A DNA stretch of 64,000 bases, taken from Streptomyces sp. HUAS ZL42 (lineage in GTDB: Bacteria; Actinomycetota; Actinomycetes; Streptomycetales; Streptomycetaceae). The DNA lies in NCBI RefSeq assembly GCF_040782645.1, contig NZ_CP160403.1, positions 9,273,001-9,337,000 on the forward strand. Direction: 5' to 3'. Positions 17,115 through 26,825 of this stretch are shown one piece after another. Both the position numbers and the translations under genes were made by a program. The notes beneath the pieces are model-generated. The model did not search any database. It was given only the letters and a program-made list of their open reading frames with translations, and had not been told where the DNA came from. Each line of letters begins with the position of its first letter. Positions within the stretch are counted from its first letter, which is position 1.

Positions 17115-17237
17115 CGTCGACGAAGGCGGCTGCGGAACTGGTCGCTTTTTCCTCCGTATTTCGTGTCTGCCCACGTGATGGAACCCGATCGAGGGAACCC
17201 GGTGGTGCAGGACGCGACCAGGGAGGCGAGAAGAATC

Positions 17238-17624
17238 ATGGCTGAGCAGAAGGCGTCAGACCTTCCCGAGCCACTGCGGACCGCGGCGTCCGCGTTGAGC
17301 AGGGTGCCCGGTGCCGGCGCGGTCGGCAGGGCGGGCGAGAGCGCGCTGAACGCGGTCGGTTCCGTGTCCCCACGCGGGCGGCGGCTGGCGGTGTACACGG
17401 GCGCCGGGATCCTCGGTGTCGCGGGTGTCGTGGAGTGGCCCGTCGCCCTCACCGGAGCGGCGGTGGCCTGGCTCACCCAGCCCCGGCCCGAGAACGGACA
17501 CGGGCAGCAGCCTGCGCGCACTGCGAAGAGCACCGGCTCCGCGGGCGGGAAGCGCACCAAGTCAGGTGCGCGCAAGTCCGCCTCGAGCAGCAGCGGTACG
17601 AGCACGCGGCGCGGCAAAGGCTGA
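17238..17624 (+). CDS. small membrane-associated protein with basic Ser/Lys tail
   Basis: 128 residues from the ATG at 17238, which has GGAGGCGAGAAG upstream; ATGs at 17163 and 17178 are alternatives without good ribosome sites. Residues ~1-50 are helical and polar. Residues ~55-85 contain RRLAVYTGAGILGVAGVVEW and a second hydrophobic stretch (PVALTGAAVAWLT). The last 40 residues are Lys/Ser/Arg/Gly rich and probably disordered. It lies 9 bp before the P-type ATPase gene and is probably co-transcribed, possibly as an accessory subunit. No family recognised. Confidence 0.7.
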   Translation: MAEQKASDLPEPLRTAASALSRVPGAGAVGRAGESALNAVGSVSPRGRRLAVYTGAGILGVAGVVEWPVALTGAAVAWLTQPRPENGHGQQPARTAKSTGSAGGKRTKSGARKSASSSSGTSTRRGKG

Positions 17625-17633
17625 GGAGGCGCG

Positions 17634-20600
17634 ATGCGGCTCGGAGCAGTGATACGTCCCTCGACCGCCGCGGGACTCGTCCTGGCAGGACCCCGGCTGC
17701 TGGCCCGCGGAGCCGCCCCCGCGGTGGGCCTGGTTGCCGGGGCGGCCGCGGGGACGGCGCGGGCCGGTGTGCGCGGTGCCGACACCGCGTTCCGTGTGAC
17801 GCGCGTGGTGCGGAACACGCTGCCGGGCCGCACCGGTCAGTGGCGGTCGGGCCCGCGTGTGCACCTCGCGCTGCGCCCGTCCGAAGCCGCTCGCGCACGG
17901 TGGGAGGGTGAGGCCCGTGACGCGGTACGAGCGGCCCGGAAGGTCGCCGTCACACTGGCAGAACACCCGGACGTCGCACTGGCCTACTGGGACGGCGGAC
18001 TGGCACGGCTGGTGGTCGTCGCGGCCGAGGACGCGACCACCGACGGGGTCGTGGAGCGGGCCACCACCCTCGCGGAACAGCACGGCCTGGTACCCGTGGA
18101 GGACCCGGCGGAGGAGTTCGCCCATCCCGGCGACCCGGCCGCCGTACGCACCGCCGCGGCGGCGCTGGCGGCCGACGTCCTGGGCACCGTCGTCGCCTTC
18201 ACCGTCTCCGCGGTGCGGTTGCCGCCCACATCCCGGACGGTCACCGCGGCGGTGACACTGCTGCGCGAGAACCCGCGGTTCCGGGCCTGGCTGACGGACC
18301 GCCTGGGCCCTTACGGGATGGACCTGGCGCTCGCCGCCGCCAACGCGGTCGTCCACACGGCCGACCACTCCCCGACGGCCCTCGTGCTCGACGGCGCGCT
18401 GCGCGGCTGCCAGCTGACGGAGCGGGTGGCGCGGGCGGTCGCGTTCGATGCCGCGCACGACCGGTTGTGCGGGCCCGAACGCACCGGTGTGCCCGCCGAC
18501 CGCCACCCGCGCCCACCGCTGCACGTGGTGCCCTCGCAGGAGTACGCCGCCCACTCCTCCGTCGGCAGCGTGTTCGGCGCCGTGGTCACCGAACTGGTCA
18601 AGCACGACATCAGCGAGGCGGCCGAAGCGGTCCTCGCGGGATCGCCCAAGGCGGCCCGTTACGGGCCCGCCGCCTTCCACGCAGCCCTCAGCGGCGCCCT
18701 GGCCAGGCAGGGCGTGCTGGTGCGCGAGACGGGCCGGCTGCGTCGGCTGGAGACGGCCGACACCCTCGTCCTTCACCCCAGTGCGCTGCGCACCCCGGAC
18801 TCCGGCGCGGACTCGTGGGGCGAGGCCGTCCTGGACGCGGCGCGGCAGGCCGGGCTGCGTGTGGTGCTGGGCGGCGATCCGGCCCTGGCCGACCTCGCCG
18901 CGCTCGCCGACCAGGTCGTCGACGGCGACCGGCCCTGGGACGAGGTGGTGGACAAGGTGCGCGCCGGTGACACGGACCGCACCGTCGTCACGGTCGCCCG
19001 GCCCGGCTCGGCCGACGAGACCGACGTACTCGCCGGCCTGCTCGGCGGCGACGTGGCCATCGTCCTCACCGACCACGGCGGGACCGTGGCATGGGGCGCG
19101 GACGTACTGGCCCCGCACGGCCTGACCGACGTGTGGCGGCTGCTGACCGCGATCCCGGCCGCGCGTGGCGTGGGCCGCCGATCGCGGACGCTGGCCCGGT
19201 CCGGAGCCGCACTGTCCGGACTTCTGGTGGCCGTCGGCGAGGCCCGGCGCTCCTCCCGCTCGCCGCTGCCCGGCCTGCGGCACGCACCTGTCGACGCCGC
19301 CGCGGCCGCCGCCCTGCTGACCGGTGTACGGGCCGCCCTCGGCGTGGCCACCGCCCGCCCTCCGCGCCCCCGCTCGCGCGTCGCGTGGCACGCGCTGGAA
19401 CCGGCGGAGGTCCGGGAACGGCTCGAACGCCGGGCGGCATCGGAGTCCGGTGTCGCCGAGCGGGCGACCGCCCGGGTGCAGACCGCGGCGGACGCCGCCC
19501 TGCAACATCCGGTGCTCGGACCCGCCCTCGGCCCGGCACAGTGGTCGGTACAGCTCGCCAGAGCGGTGCGCAGCGAATTCGACGACCCCTTCACCCCCGT
19601 CCTGGCGGTCGGCTCGGCCGCGTCGGCGATCCTCGGATCCGCCGTGGACGCCCTGCTGGTCGTCGGCGCGCTCGACCTGAACGCCCTGATCGGCGGCGTG
19701 CAGCGGCTGCGGGCCGAGCGGGCGCTGTCCGGGCTGCTCGCCCAGCAGAAGCGCAAGGCCCGCGTCACGCGCGGGGACGAGCAGCCCCCTGACCACGACG
19801 AAACGGCCCCGCCGGACACGGCGCGCACCGTGGACGCCGCCGAACTGGATCCCGGCGACATCATCGAACTCAAGTCGGACGACGTCGTACCCGCCGACGC
19901 CCGGCTGCTGTGGGAGGACGGCCTGGAGGTGGACGAGTCCGCGCTGACCGGTGAGTCCCTGCCGGTGGACAAACGGACCGACCGCACCCCGCGCGCACCC
20001 GTCGCCGACCGCCGCTGCATGCTCTTCGAGGGGACGACCGTGGTGGCCGGAAACGCCCAGGCCATCGTGGTGGACACGGGCGACCGCACCGAGGCCGCCC
20101 GCGCGGTCCACCTCGCCGCCCGCACGCCCCCGGCCGCCGGGGTGCAGGCCAGGCTCCATGAACTCACCCGCAGAGCACTGCCGTTGACCCTCGCGGGCGG
20201 GGCCGCGGTGACAGGACTGTCACTGCTGCGCGGCACACCGATCCGCCAGGCGGTCAGCGGCGGAGTCGCGGTGGCCGTCGCCGCCGTGCCCGAGGGACTG
20301 CCGCTCGTGGCGACGGTGGCCCAGCTCGCCGCCGCCCGACGGCTCAGCCAACGGGGCGTCCTGGTCCGCACCCCGCGCACGCTGGAGGCGCTGGGCCGTA
20401 TGGACACCCTCTGCTTCGACAAGACCGGCACCCTCACCGAGAACCGGCTGCGCCTGGTCCGAGTGGCCGACGCCCACGGCACGGTCCGTACGGCGGACCG
20501 CCCGGAGACCGCCGAGCCGGTACGCCTAGCCGCCCGGGCCTGCCCCCGCCTGAACGGCGACGGGAACGGCAGGCCGGCCCACGCCACCGACGAGGCGGTG

Positions 20601-22118
20601 CTGGAGGCGGCTGGATCGGACCCGCACTGGGTACAGGAGGACGGCCGCCCGTTCGAAGCCGGCCGCGGCTATGCCGCCGCCGTCGGTCGCGCCGCGGAAG
20701 GCACCCGGGTGCTCGTGGTCAAGGGCGCCCCGGAGACCGTCCTGCCCGCCTGCGCCGACATGCCGTCCGGGGCCTCCGACGCGGCCCATGAACTGACCGG
20801 CGCCGGACTGCGCGTCCTGGCTGTTGGGCACCGGCCGCTGGGCGCGGAAGAAGACGCCGCGGACGCTCTCGACCAGGCCCTCCACGGGCTCCGGTTCACC
20901 GGTCTGCTGGCCCTGTCGGACGTCGCGCGGGAGACCTCCCCGGCCCTCGTCCAGGGCCTGCGGCAGATGGGCGTACGACCGGTCATGCTCACCGGCGACC
21001 ACCCCCAGACCGCCCGGGCGATCGCCCTCGACCTGGGCTGGCCGCAGGACACGGCCGTGGTCACCGGCGACGAGCTGGCCGCCGCGGACCGGTCGGCGCG
21101 GGCCCGGATGCTGCGGGACGCGGACGTCGTCGCGCGGGTCGCGCCCGAGCAGAAGCTGCAGGTCGTCGAGGCGCTGCGGGATGCGGGCCGGGTGGTCGGC
21201 ATGGTGGGTGACGGCGCCAACGACGCCGCGGCCATCCGCGCCGCCGACATCGGCGTCGGCATCAGCGCCCGCGGTTCCGCGGCGGCGCGCAACGCCGCCG
21301 ACCTCGTCCTCACCTACGACGACCTGTCCGTGCTGACCGACGCGGTGGCCGAGGGCCGCACCCTGTGGCACGGCGCCGCCGACGCCATCGCCATCCTGAT
21401 CGGCGGCAACGCGGGCGAGATCGGCTTCGGCATCCTCGGCAGTCTGCTGTCGGGCAGGGCGCCGCTCTCCACCCGCCAGATGCTGCTGGTGAACCTGTTC
21501 ACGGACCTGTTCCCGGCGGCGGCGGTGGCGGTCACGCCCCACCCCGCGGGGCAGGAGGAGGCGGGCGACGGCGCCGGCGCACCGGACAGGCGAATCGCCA
21601 CGTCGCTCCTCGGCGAGCCGTTGATCCGGCAGATCCGCCATCGCGCGCTGACCACCTGCCTGGGGGCGGCCACGGCCTGGCTGATCGGCTGCCTCACGCC
21701 GGGCACGGCCCGTCGCTCCACCACCATGGCGCTGTGCGCGCTGGTCGGCACCCAGCTCGCCCAGACCCTGGCCGACCGCCGGGACAGCCCGCTGGTCCGG
21801 GTCACGGTCCTCGGGTCCGCCGTGGCGCTCGTCGCCGTCGTGCAGACGCCCGTCGTCAGCCACCTCCTGGGCTGCACACCTCTCGGGCCTGTCGGCTGGG
21901 CGGGCGTGGCGGTGGGCATCGGGTGCGCGGTCACCGGGCAGCGGGCACTGCCGAAGGTGGAACAGGCCGTACTGCGGTGGTGGCGGTCGTCCGTCGCGGA
22001 CCGCCCGGATGCGCCGGACCACAGTGCCACCGAGCAGGTCGTGGACTTCGTACGGCACGCTTCGGACACGCTCCACAGAGTCTCCGGCGCGGATCTCGCG
22101 GCTTCCGGCGCGACTTGA
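17634..22118 (+). CDS. giant P-type ATPase (CtpI-like, long N-terminal extension)
   Basis: 1494 residues. The catalytic half is intact: TGES at 772-775 (actuator), PEGLPL in TM4, DKTGTLT with phospho-Asp929, and GDGAND at 1192-1197, followed by the C-terminal helices. PEGLPL resembles cation P2-type pumps rather than the CPC of heavy-metal pumps. The first ~600 residues are an extension with an HMA-like fold lacking CxxC (~80-130) and a segment (~400-560) that looks like a decayed P-domain. Mycobacterial CtpI-type pumps share this layout. Ion unknown. Confidence 0.85.
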   Translation: MRLGAVIRPSTAAGLVLAGPRLLARGAAPAVGLVAGAAAGTARAGVRGADTAFRVTRVVRNTLPGRTGQWRSGPRVHLALRPSEAARARWEGEARDAVRAARKVAVTLAEHPDVALAYWDGGLARLVVVAAEDATTDGVVERATTLAEQHGLVPVEDPAEEFAHPGDPAAVRTAAAALAADVLGTVVAFTVSAVRLPPTSRTVTAAVTLLRENPRFRAWLTDRLGPYGMDLALAAANAVVHTADHSPTALVLDGALRGCQLTERVARAVAFDAAHDRLCGPERTGVPADRHPRPPLHVVPSQEYAAHSSVGSVFGAVVTELVKHDISEAAEAVLAGSPKAARYGPAAFHAALSGALARQGVLVRETGRLRRLETADTLVLHPSALRTPDSGADSWGEAVLDAARQAGLRVVLGGDPALADLAALADQVVDGDRPWDEVVDKVRAGDTDRTVVTVARPGSADETDVLAGLLGGDVAIVLTDHGGTVAWGADVLAPHGLTDVWRLLTAIPAARGVGRRSRTLARSGAALSGLLVAVGEARRSSRSPLPGLRHAPVDAAAAAALLTGVRAALGVATARPPRPRSRVAWHALEPAEVRERLERRAASESGVAERATARVQTAADAALQHPVLGPALGPAQWSVQLARAVRSEFDDPFTPVLAVGSAASAILGSAVDALLVVGALDLNALIGGVQRLRAERALSGLLAQQKRKARVTRGDEQPPDHDETAPPDTARTVDAAELDPGDIIELKSDDVVPADARLLWEDGLEVDESALTGESLPVDKRTDRTPRAPVADRRCMLFEGTTVVAGNAQAIVVDTGDRTEAARAVHLAARTPPAAGVQARLHELTRRALPLTLAGGAAVTGLSLLRGTPIRQAVSGGVAVAVAAVPEGLPLVATVAQLAAARRLSQRGVLVRTPRTLEALGRMDTLCFDKTGTLTENRLRLVRVADAHGTVRTADRPETAEPVRLAARACPRLNGDGNGRPAHATDEAVLEAAGSDPHWVQEDGRPFEAGRGYAAAVGRAAEGTRVLVVKGAPETVLPACADMPSGASDAAHELTGAGLRVLAVGHRPLGAEEDAADALDQALHGLRFTGLLALSDVARETSPALVQGLRQMGVRPVMLTGDHPQTARAIALDLGWPQDTAVVTGDELAAADRSARARMLRDADVVARVAPEQKLQVVEALRDAGRVVGMVGDGANDAAAIRAADIGVGISARGSAAARNAADLVLTYDDLSVLTDAVAEGRTLWHGAADAIAILIGGNAGEIGFGILGSLLSGRAPLSTRQMLLVNLFTDLFPAAAVAVTPHPAGQEEAGDGAGAPDRRIATSLLGEPLIRQIRHRALTTCLGAATAWLIGCLTPGTARRSTTMALCALVGTQLAQTLADRRDSPLVRVTVLGSAVALVAVVQTPVVSHLLGCTPLGPVGWAGVAVGIGCAVTGQRALPKVEQAVLRWWRSSVADRPDAPDHSATEQVVDFVRHASDTLHRVSGADLAASGAT

Positions 22119-22276
22119 GCGTTGTCGGGCGAGGGCTTGGAGGCGCACTCCCCGTACGAGTGAATCACCCGACATTTGTGTTCGGCGCCGGTGGTGAGTC
22201 CCCTACCGTCTGCGAATGGATCCGGCGGTCGCAGGGGAGGTCCCGTGGGCGGGCGCCGGCTGAAAGGCGCACCTGC

Positions 22277-23308
22277 ATGTTGGGGTTGTCGAAGTCGCCG
22301 GACGTGCTCAGTGTCCGGGCGAGCCGCTGCCGTCGGACCGGCCTGGGGGTCTGGGGCGCGGCCGGTGTGGCATGTCTCGTGGGAACGGCGCTGATCGCCA
22401 CCGAGTGGTGGGCGGCCGAGAACCGGGCGGCGCGGATGGCGGGCTTCGGACCGACCGTCGGCTGCTGGGCGTTGACGGTTTCCCTCGTGCTGCGCGCGTC
22501 GGGGACGAGTGGACGGGTGCGGACGCGGCTGCTGCTGTTGGCGGGGTCCGCGGCGGCGGGCGGTCTGTACCGTGCGGCTGTCAACGTGTTGTCGGCGCGC
22601 CCTCCCTCGGAGGGAACGGCCCCCCGGCTACTGCTCAGTTCGGTGGTGGCCCCCGCGGTGACGGTGGCGGTCGGCCTGGGGATGGCCGGCCTGGTGGTCG
22701 CGGCCGACGCCGGCACGGGTCGGCACATGTGGCTGCGGCGGGTGCTCGACGGGGTCGTCACGGCCGGGTCCGTGTACATGACGGGATGGGTACTGCTGCG
22801 GGGGCCGGGCGACGGCTGGGGGCCGGCGACGGGAATGGTGGGCGTCCTGTGGACCGCGGAAGTGGTGTTCCTCAGCTTTCTGTTCGCCCTGCGCCGTCTC
22901 GTACGGGGCGACCAGCGGGCCACTGTGTGGGTAGCGGTCGTCGGGCTGATCCTCGCGCTGATCGGCGACACGCTGCGACTGTGGGGGGTCGGCCCCGGTA
23001 CGCCCGAGGTGACGCCTTCCCAACTGGCCGACGCCCTCGACACCGCGGGGCTGCTGGTGATCGCTGTCGGCCCCTGGGTGCCCGGCGGGGCAAGCATCCT
23101 GCACGCCGGACGGCCGGCGCTGCGACTGGGCATAGAGGGTGCCGCGGCGTTCGTCCCCCTGACCGTCTTCACGGTCACCGCGCTGGGATACGTGTTGGCT
23201 CCTCTCGCTCTTGATCCGGTACCGCTGCTGGTCGGCGGGACGGTACTGCTGGGCCTTTGGGTACGCCGGACGTTCCTGCCGAGAGAGAACACCGCAAGCG
23301 ATGACTGA
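22277..23308 (+). CDS. multi-pass membrane protein
   Basis: 343 residues with about nine hydrophobic segments and little soluble sequence. The ATG at 22277 follows a weak GAAAGG. Segments such as VAVVGLILALIGDTLRLWGV and TAEVVFLSFLFALRRLV resemble the N-terminal sensor membranes that precede GGDEF/EAL domains in streptomycetes, but no cytoplasmic output domain follows. It could be a stand-alone or truncated sensor membrane domain. No function assigned. Confidence 0.65.
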   Translation: MLGLSKSPDVLSVRASRCRRTGLGVWGAAGVACLVGTALIATEWWAAENRAARMAGFGPTVGCWALTVSLVLRASGTSGRVRTRLLLLAGSAAAGGLYRAAVNVLSARPPSEGTAPRLLLSSVVAPAVTVAVGLGMAGLVVAADAGTGRHMWLRRVLDGVVTAGSVYMTGWVLLRGPGDGWGPATGMVGVLWTAEVVFLSFLFALRRLVRGDQRATVWVAVVGLILALIGDTLRLWGVGPGTPEVTPSQLADALDTAGLLVIAVGPWVPGGASILHAGRPALRLGIEGAAAFVPLTVFTVTALGYVLAPLALDPVPLLVGGTVLLGLWVRRTFLPRENTASDD

Positions 23309-23336
23309 CGCCCTCTGCGGGCACGGGTGACTCGAT

Positions 23337-23762
23337 TCAGACGACCGGCTCGCCGATGCCCAGCATGTTCCCCTCGCTGTCCCGGAACCAGGCACCGCGT
23401 TCTCCCCGTGCGCCTTTGCTCGGGTAGTTCCCGTCGATCCCGGCGATCCCGTCCTTCGTCCGGAACCCGGGCACGTCGACCTCTTCGAACACCACGCCGC
23501 GCTGCCTGAGCTCCGACACGACCGCCTCGATGTCGTCGACCTCCCACGCCATCTGGGTGAAGGTGCCGGGAGACGCTCCCGTCGACCGGAACAGTGCGAA
23601 CTCCACGCCTCCGCACCGGTACAGCAGCCCACCGGGCCGTTCGTCGACGGGCTCCAGGCCGAGCCGCTCGGAGTAGAACCGCCGCGCCCGGTCCAGGTCC
23701 TGCGCGGGAAGCCGGGTCGCCACGCGCCCCCTGGCCAGAGTGTTCCTGTCGTTGGTCTTCAT
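23337..23762 (-). CDS. VOC (glyoxalase/bleomycin-resistance fold) family protein
   Basis: 141 residues from the ATG at 23762. The vicinal-oxygen-chelate fold is visible as two beta-alpha-beta3 units: LPAQDLDRARRFYSERLGLE (~14-33), GGVEFALFRS, MAWEVDDIEAVVSELRQRGV and the closing WFRDSEGNMLGI. Metal ligands cannot be fixed by eye, so the reaction is unknown. The frame further upstream lacks family similarity. Confidence 0.85.
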   Translation of the reverse strand: MKTNDRNTLARGRVATRLPAQDLDRARRFYSERLGLEPVDERPGGLLYRCGGVEFALFRSTGASPGTFTQMAWEVDDIEAVVSELRQRGVVFEEVDVPGFRTKDGIAGIDGNYPSKGARGERGAWFRDSEGNMLGIGEPVV

Positions 23763-23914
23763 ATGTTCACTGTGCCGTGGAGAGCAAGCCCCGGTCACCG
23801 CGAGGAGTGCCGTCCGACAGGGCCACCGCCGCTTACCTCCGAGGTCATCGACCCCGGAACGCCCGCCTGCCACGATCGTGGGCGTAAGCAGCCCCGTCCG
23901 ACCGGAAGGACGCC

Positions 23915-24262
23915 ATGCCCGCCTACGCCATAGCCCATCTGCAGGAGGCCGCTCCGCACCCGGAGATCGCCGAGTACATCGAGCGCATCGCCGCCACCTT
24001 CGAACCGCACGGCGGCCGATTCCTGGTGCACGCCACGCAGCACGAGGTGAAGGAGGGCAGCTGGCCCGGGCACGTCGTGGTCATCGGCTTCCCCGGGATC
24101 ACCGAGGCCCGGGCCTGGTGGGACTCACCCGCCTACCAGGAGATCGCACCGCTGCGCTCCCGGCACATCGCGGGCGACATCATCCTCGTCGAAGGCGTTC
24201 CCCAGGACTACGACCCGGCCGTCACCGCCAAGTCGCTGCGCGAGGCCCTGCCTGCCGAGTAG
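23915..24262 (+). CDS. DUF1330 family protein
   Basis: 115 residues, ATG at 23915 after GGAAGGA. The sequence fits the DUF1330 dimeric alpha-beta-barrel family: YIERIAATFEPHGGRFLVHA, VVIGFPGITEARAWWDSPAY and RHIAGDIILVEGV. These small proteins have no settled function. It is a single gene between divergent neighbours. Confidence 0.88.
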   Translation: MPAYAIAHLQEAAPHPEIAEYIERIAATFEPHGGRFLVHATQHEVKEGSWPGHVVVIGFPGITEARAWWDSPAYQEIAPLRSRHIAGDIILVEGVPQDYDPAVTAKSLREALPAE

Positions 24263-24266
24263 CCGT

Positions 24267-25277
24267 TCACGTCTCCCGAAGCGGCGCGTACACCTCCGCC
24301 CCCAGCCCGAACGTCCAGGCCACTCCCTCCCTGGCCTCCCGTGTCGTCGGTGGCACGCGGAGCCAGTACGTGCGGTGTGTGCCGTCCGGTTCCGGTGTGG
24401 AGTTGAGGACCTCCACCATCACCACCGCCTCGTCCCCGGCGAGGTCGATGCGCCACAGAGTGCCGGTCTCGTCCCGGTGGACGGGCCGGGCCCCGGAGTC
24501 GGCGAGATAGCGGTCGTAGCCGTGGTACTCGAGCATGACGCGTCGCAGCTCGGCGTTCTCCTCGGCGCGGATCCGCTCCGGCGTCAGTGTGCGCAGCTCC
24601 TCCAGGAAGGCGGCCGGTACCGGCATGCCACGCCAGGCGTACAGGGCGAAACCGTCGGGGAAGGCCAGCGCCGGGCCGTCTCCGCGGTCGAGCCGGCCGG
24701 CCTCGTCGCGGTGCAGGGCGACCGGGCGTTCGCACACCACGGCGACCTTCTCGAACGGCCACCACCAGCCCGCACTGCGGCAGACCTGCGCCAGCCCGTC
24801 GAGCGGGGCCCGGTTTGTGTCGAGGGCGGCGAGCCAGGGTGCGTCGTGCTGCCCGAGCACGGCGTCCAGCAGTATCAGCCGTATCTCCGTTGTGGCGCTC
24901 GGGTCGCCGACCGCGAGCTCGTCGAATACGCCCTGCTGGATCCTGTCGACCAGCGCCCGCGTCGTGTCCCACAGACGCCCGCCGGTCGCCGACCAGCGCG
25001 CCGACCAGCCCGCCGCGCCCAACTCCCCGTGCAGTCGAAGGCGTTCGGACGCCCAGGGGGCGCTGCGCACACTCTCACGAACGCTCCGGCCCAGATCCGT
25101 CGACTTCCGTATCAGCGTCACGGCCTCGCGCGGGGAATCCACCCACACCACGCGTTCCGGTTCCTCCAGCCCGGCCCGACGGTACGCCAGCCGGACGCCC
25201 GCCTCCGCCACGGACCGGTCCGCCGGAACTGCCGCGGCGGCCCACTCACGCCACCGCTGGACCTCGTCAGTCGTCAC
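24267..25277 (-). CDS. conserved hypothetical protein (DUF6745-like)
   Basis: 336 residues if started at the GTG at 25277, which has a GGAGGCGA ribosome site; an ATG at 25289 and a GTG at 25346 are alternatives. Trp-rich alpha/beta protein with ALAFPDGFALYAWRGMPVPA, EYHGYDRYLADSGARPVHRD and DLAGDEAVVMVEVLNSTPEP near the C-terminus. It matches what I recall as DUF6745. No signal peptide or catalytic motif. It follows the small gene upstream closely, so the pair is an operon divergent from the STM4015-4011 genes. Confidence 0.7.
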   Translation of the reverse strand: MTTDEVQRWREWAAAAVPADRSVAEAGVRLAYRRAGLEEPERVVWVDSPREAVTLIRKSTDLGRSVRESVRSAPWASERLRLHGELGAAGWSARWSATGGRLWDTTRALVDRIQQGVFDELAVGDPSATTEIRLILLDAVLGQHDAPWLAALDTNRAPLDGLAQVCRSAGWWWPFEKVAVVCERPVALHRDEAGRLDRGDGPALAFPDGFALYAWRGMPVPAAFLEELRTLTPERIRAEENAELRRVMLEYHGYDRYLADSGARPVHRDETGTLWRIDLAGDEAVVMVEVLNSTPEPDGTHRTYWLRVPPTTREAREGVAWTFGLGAEVYAPLRET

Positions 25278-25347
25278 ACTCGCCTCCATCACCTGCGTCA
25301 ACCCCGCCCCTTCGTCCGTCCGTGCTTCTGCCGGACCGTCACGCACC

Positions 25348-25674
25348 TCAGTCCGCCACGATCCGCACGGAACCGGGGACGTACTCCCGCTGCCGGATCA
25401 CACGGAACCACCCCTTGGGCAGCGTGATCGCCGCGTGTTCCTCGTGCACCACCCGCCCGCCCTGGGGCAGATGCATCAGCAGCGGACCGAACGGCCCCGG
25501 CTCACGCACCAGTTCGCCCGGACCGACCACCGCATGGGCGTGCCCGGTGACCTCGCCCAGCGCGAGCACCATGCGTCCCCTTGCGTCGCGCGGTTCCCTC
25601 GGCGTGTGCGCCACGTGGGCCGGCACGGCCTCCTCCGTGACGGGCACGATCAGCACGTCTCCCTGCCGGTACAT
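25348..25674 (-). CDS. small conserved protein paired with the DUF6745-like gene
   Basis: 108 residues starting MYRQGDVLIVPVTEEAVPAH. The sequence is beta-rich with ALGEVTGHAHAVVGPG, VVHEEHAAITLPKGWFRVIR and a Val/Arg-rich end; several His residues are conserved-looking. It may be a cupin- or barrel-like fold, but this is a guess. It precedes the DUF6745-like gene on the same strand. Its promoter should lie in the 184-bp gap shared with the STM4015 operon. Confidence 0.7.
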   Translation of the reverse strand: MYRQGDVLIVPVTEEAVPAHVAHTPREPRDARGRMVLALGEVTGHAHAVVGPGELVREPGPFGPLLMHLPQGGRVVHEEHAAITLPKGWFRVIRQREYVPGSVRIVAD

Positions 25675-25858
25675 GGCTCTCCCCTCCCGAACCGGTGCAC
25701 AGCGCCCCGGCGTCGGGATCGACACTACGAGCCGCCACTGACAACGGCCCTCGGACGCCGCCCCACCGCCGCCCGTGTCAGTGCCTGTTGGTAGAACTGC
25801 TGCACGCGCCGCACAGCGCTCGCACCATCTCATCCGTTGCACGTCAGGAGCAGCCCGC

Positions 25859-26815
25859 ATGACCATCGGTGACCACCTGCAGGAGCTGTACGGTCTTCCC
25901 GCCTTCACGTTCCCCGGGCCCGACGCGAAGACGGAGCTGCCCGAGGCCGGCTCCGTGGCGTGGCGGATCACCAGCGACGTCTACGACGCCGACGAGGAGT
26001 GGGAGGCGGCCTTCGCCCGCTTCTGCTCCGCGGTGGACACGACGCGGGTGCGCGCGTTGATCGTCGGTGCCTGGCAGGAGGCGTACGACACGGACTGCTC
26101 CTCCATCGTCGAAGCGCTTCTCGGCGCCCGCGACCGGCTGCCCGCCCTGCGTTCGCTGTTCCTCGGGGACATCGTCATGGAGGAGGCCGAGATCTCCTGG
26201 ATCCACCAGACGGATGTCACCGGACTGCTGGCCGGATTCCCGGAGTTGGAGGAGTTCGGCGTGCGCGGGGGAGAGGGGCTGGAGTTGTCGGCGGTGCGTC
26301 ACACCGCGCTGCGCAAGCTGGTGGTGCAGACCGGCGGTCTGCCCGTCGGCGTCGTACGGGGCATCGGCGCCGGCGAACTGCCCGCGCTGGAGCACCTCGA
26401 CCTGTGGCTGGGCACGTCCGAGTACGGCGCCGACAGCGAGGCCTCCGACCTGGAGCCGATCCTGTCCGGCACCCGTCTGCCGAGCCTGCGTCATCTGGCG
26501 CTGCGCAACAGCGAGATCCAGGACGAGGTCGCCGCGGCCGTCGCGTCCGCCCCGGTCGTGGCCCGCCTCGAGGTGCTGGACCTGTCCATGGGCACCCTGA
26601 GCGACGAGGGCGCCGCCGCCCTGCTGGCCGGCCAGCCGCTCACCCATCTGAAGTCGCTCGACCTGCACCACAACTACATCAGTGAGCCCCTCCAGCAGCG
26701 CATACGGGAGACGCTCGAACCCGCGGGCGTCGCGGTGGACCTGGACCCGGACGACGCCGACGAGTACCAGGACGACGCCGGCACCGTCTTCCGCTACGTG
26801 GCCGTGGGCGAGTGA
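25859..26815 (+). CDS. STM4015 family LRR-like protein, copy 1
   Basis: First gene of the STM4015-4011 operon, 318 residues, with a CAGGAGCAG ribosome site. After a ~60-residue N-domain come leucine-rich-repeat-like units: LRSLFLGDIV, LEEFGVRGGEGLEL, LRKLVVQTGGLP, LEHLDLWLGTSEYG, LRHLALRNSEIQDE, LEVLDLSMGTLSDEG and LKSLDLHHNYISE. It ends in RYVAVGE, shared with copy 2. LRR surfaces normally bind proteins or peptides, so a scaffold or recognition role is likely. Function unknown. Confidence 0.85.
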   Translation: MTIGDHLQELYGLPAFTFPGPDAKTELPEAGSVAWRITSDVYDADEEWEAAFARFCSAVDTTRVRALIVGAWQEAYDTDCSSIVEALLGARDRLPALRSLFLGDIVMEEAEISWIHQTDVTGLLAGFPELEEFGVRGGEGLELSAVRHTALRKLVVQTGGLPVGVVRGIGAGELPALEHLDLWLGTSEYGADSEASDLEPILSGTRLPSLRHLALRNSEIQDEVAAAVASAPVVARLEVLDLSMGTLSDEGAAALLAGQPLTHLKSLDLHHNYISEPLQQRIRETLEPAGVAVDLDPDDADEYQDDAGTVFRYVAVGE

Positions 26816-26825
26816 GCGCACGCCC

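Noticed and set aside
17562..20159. 865-codon minus-strand frame under the P-type ATPase
   Set aside because: Shadow of an intact P-type ATPase with DKTGT and GDGAND on the other strand; no start signal.
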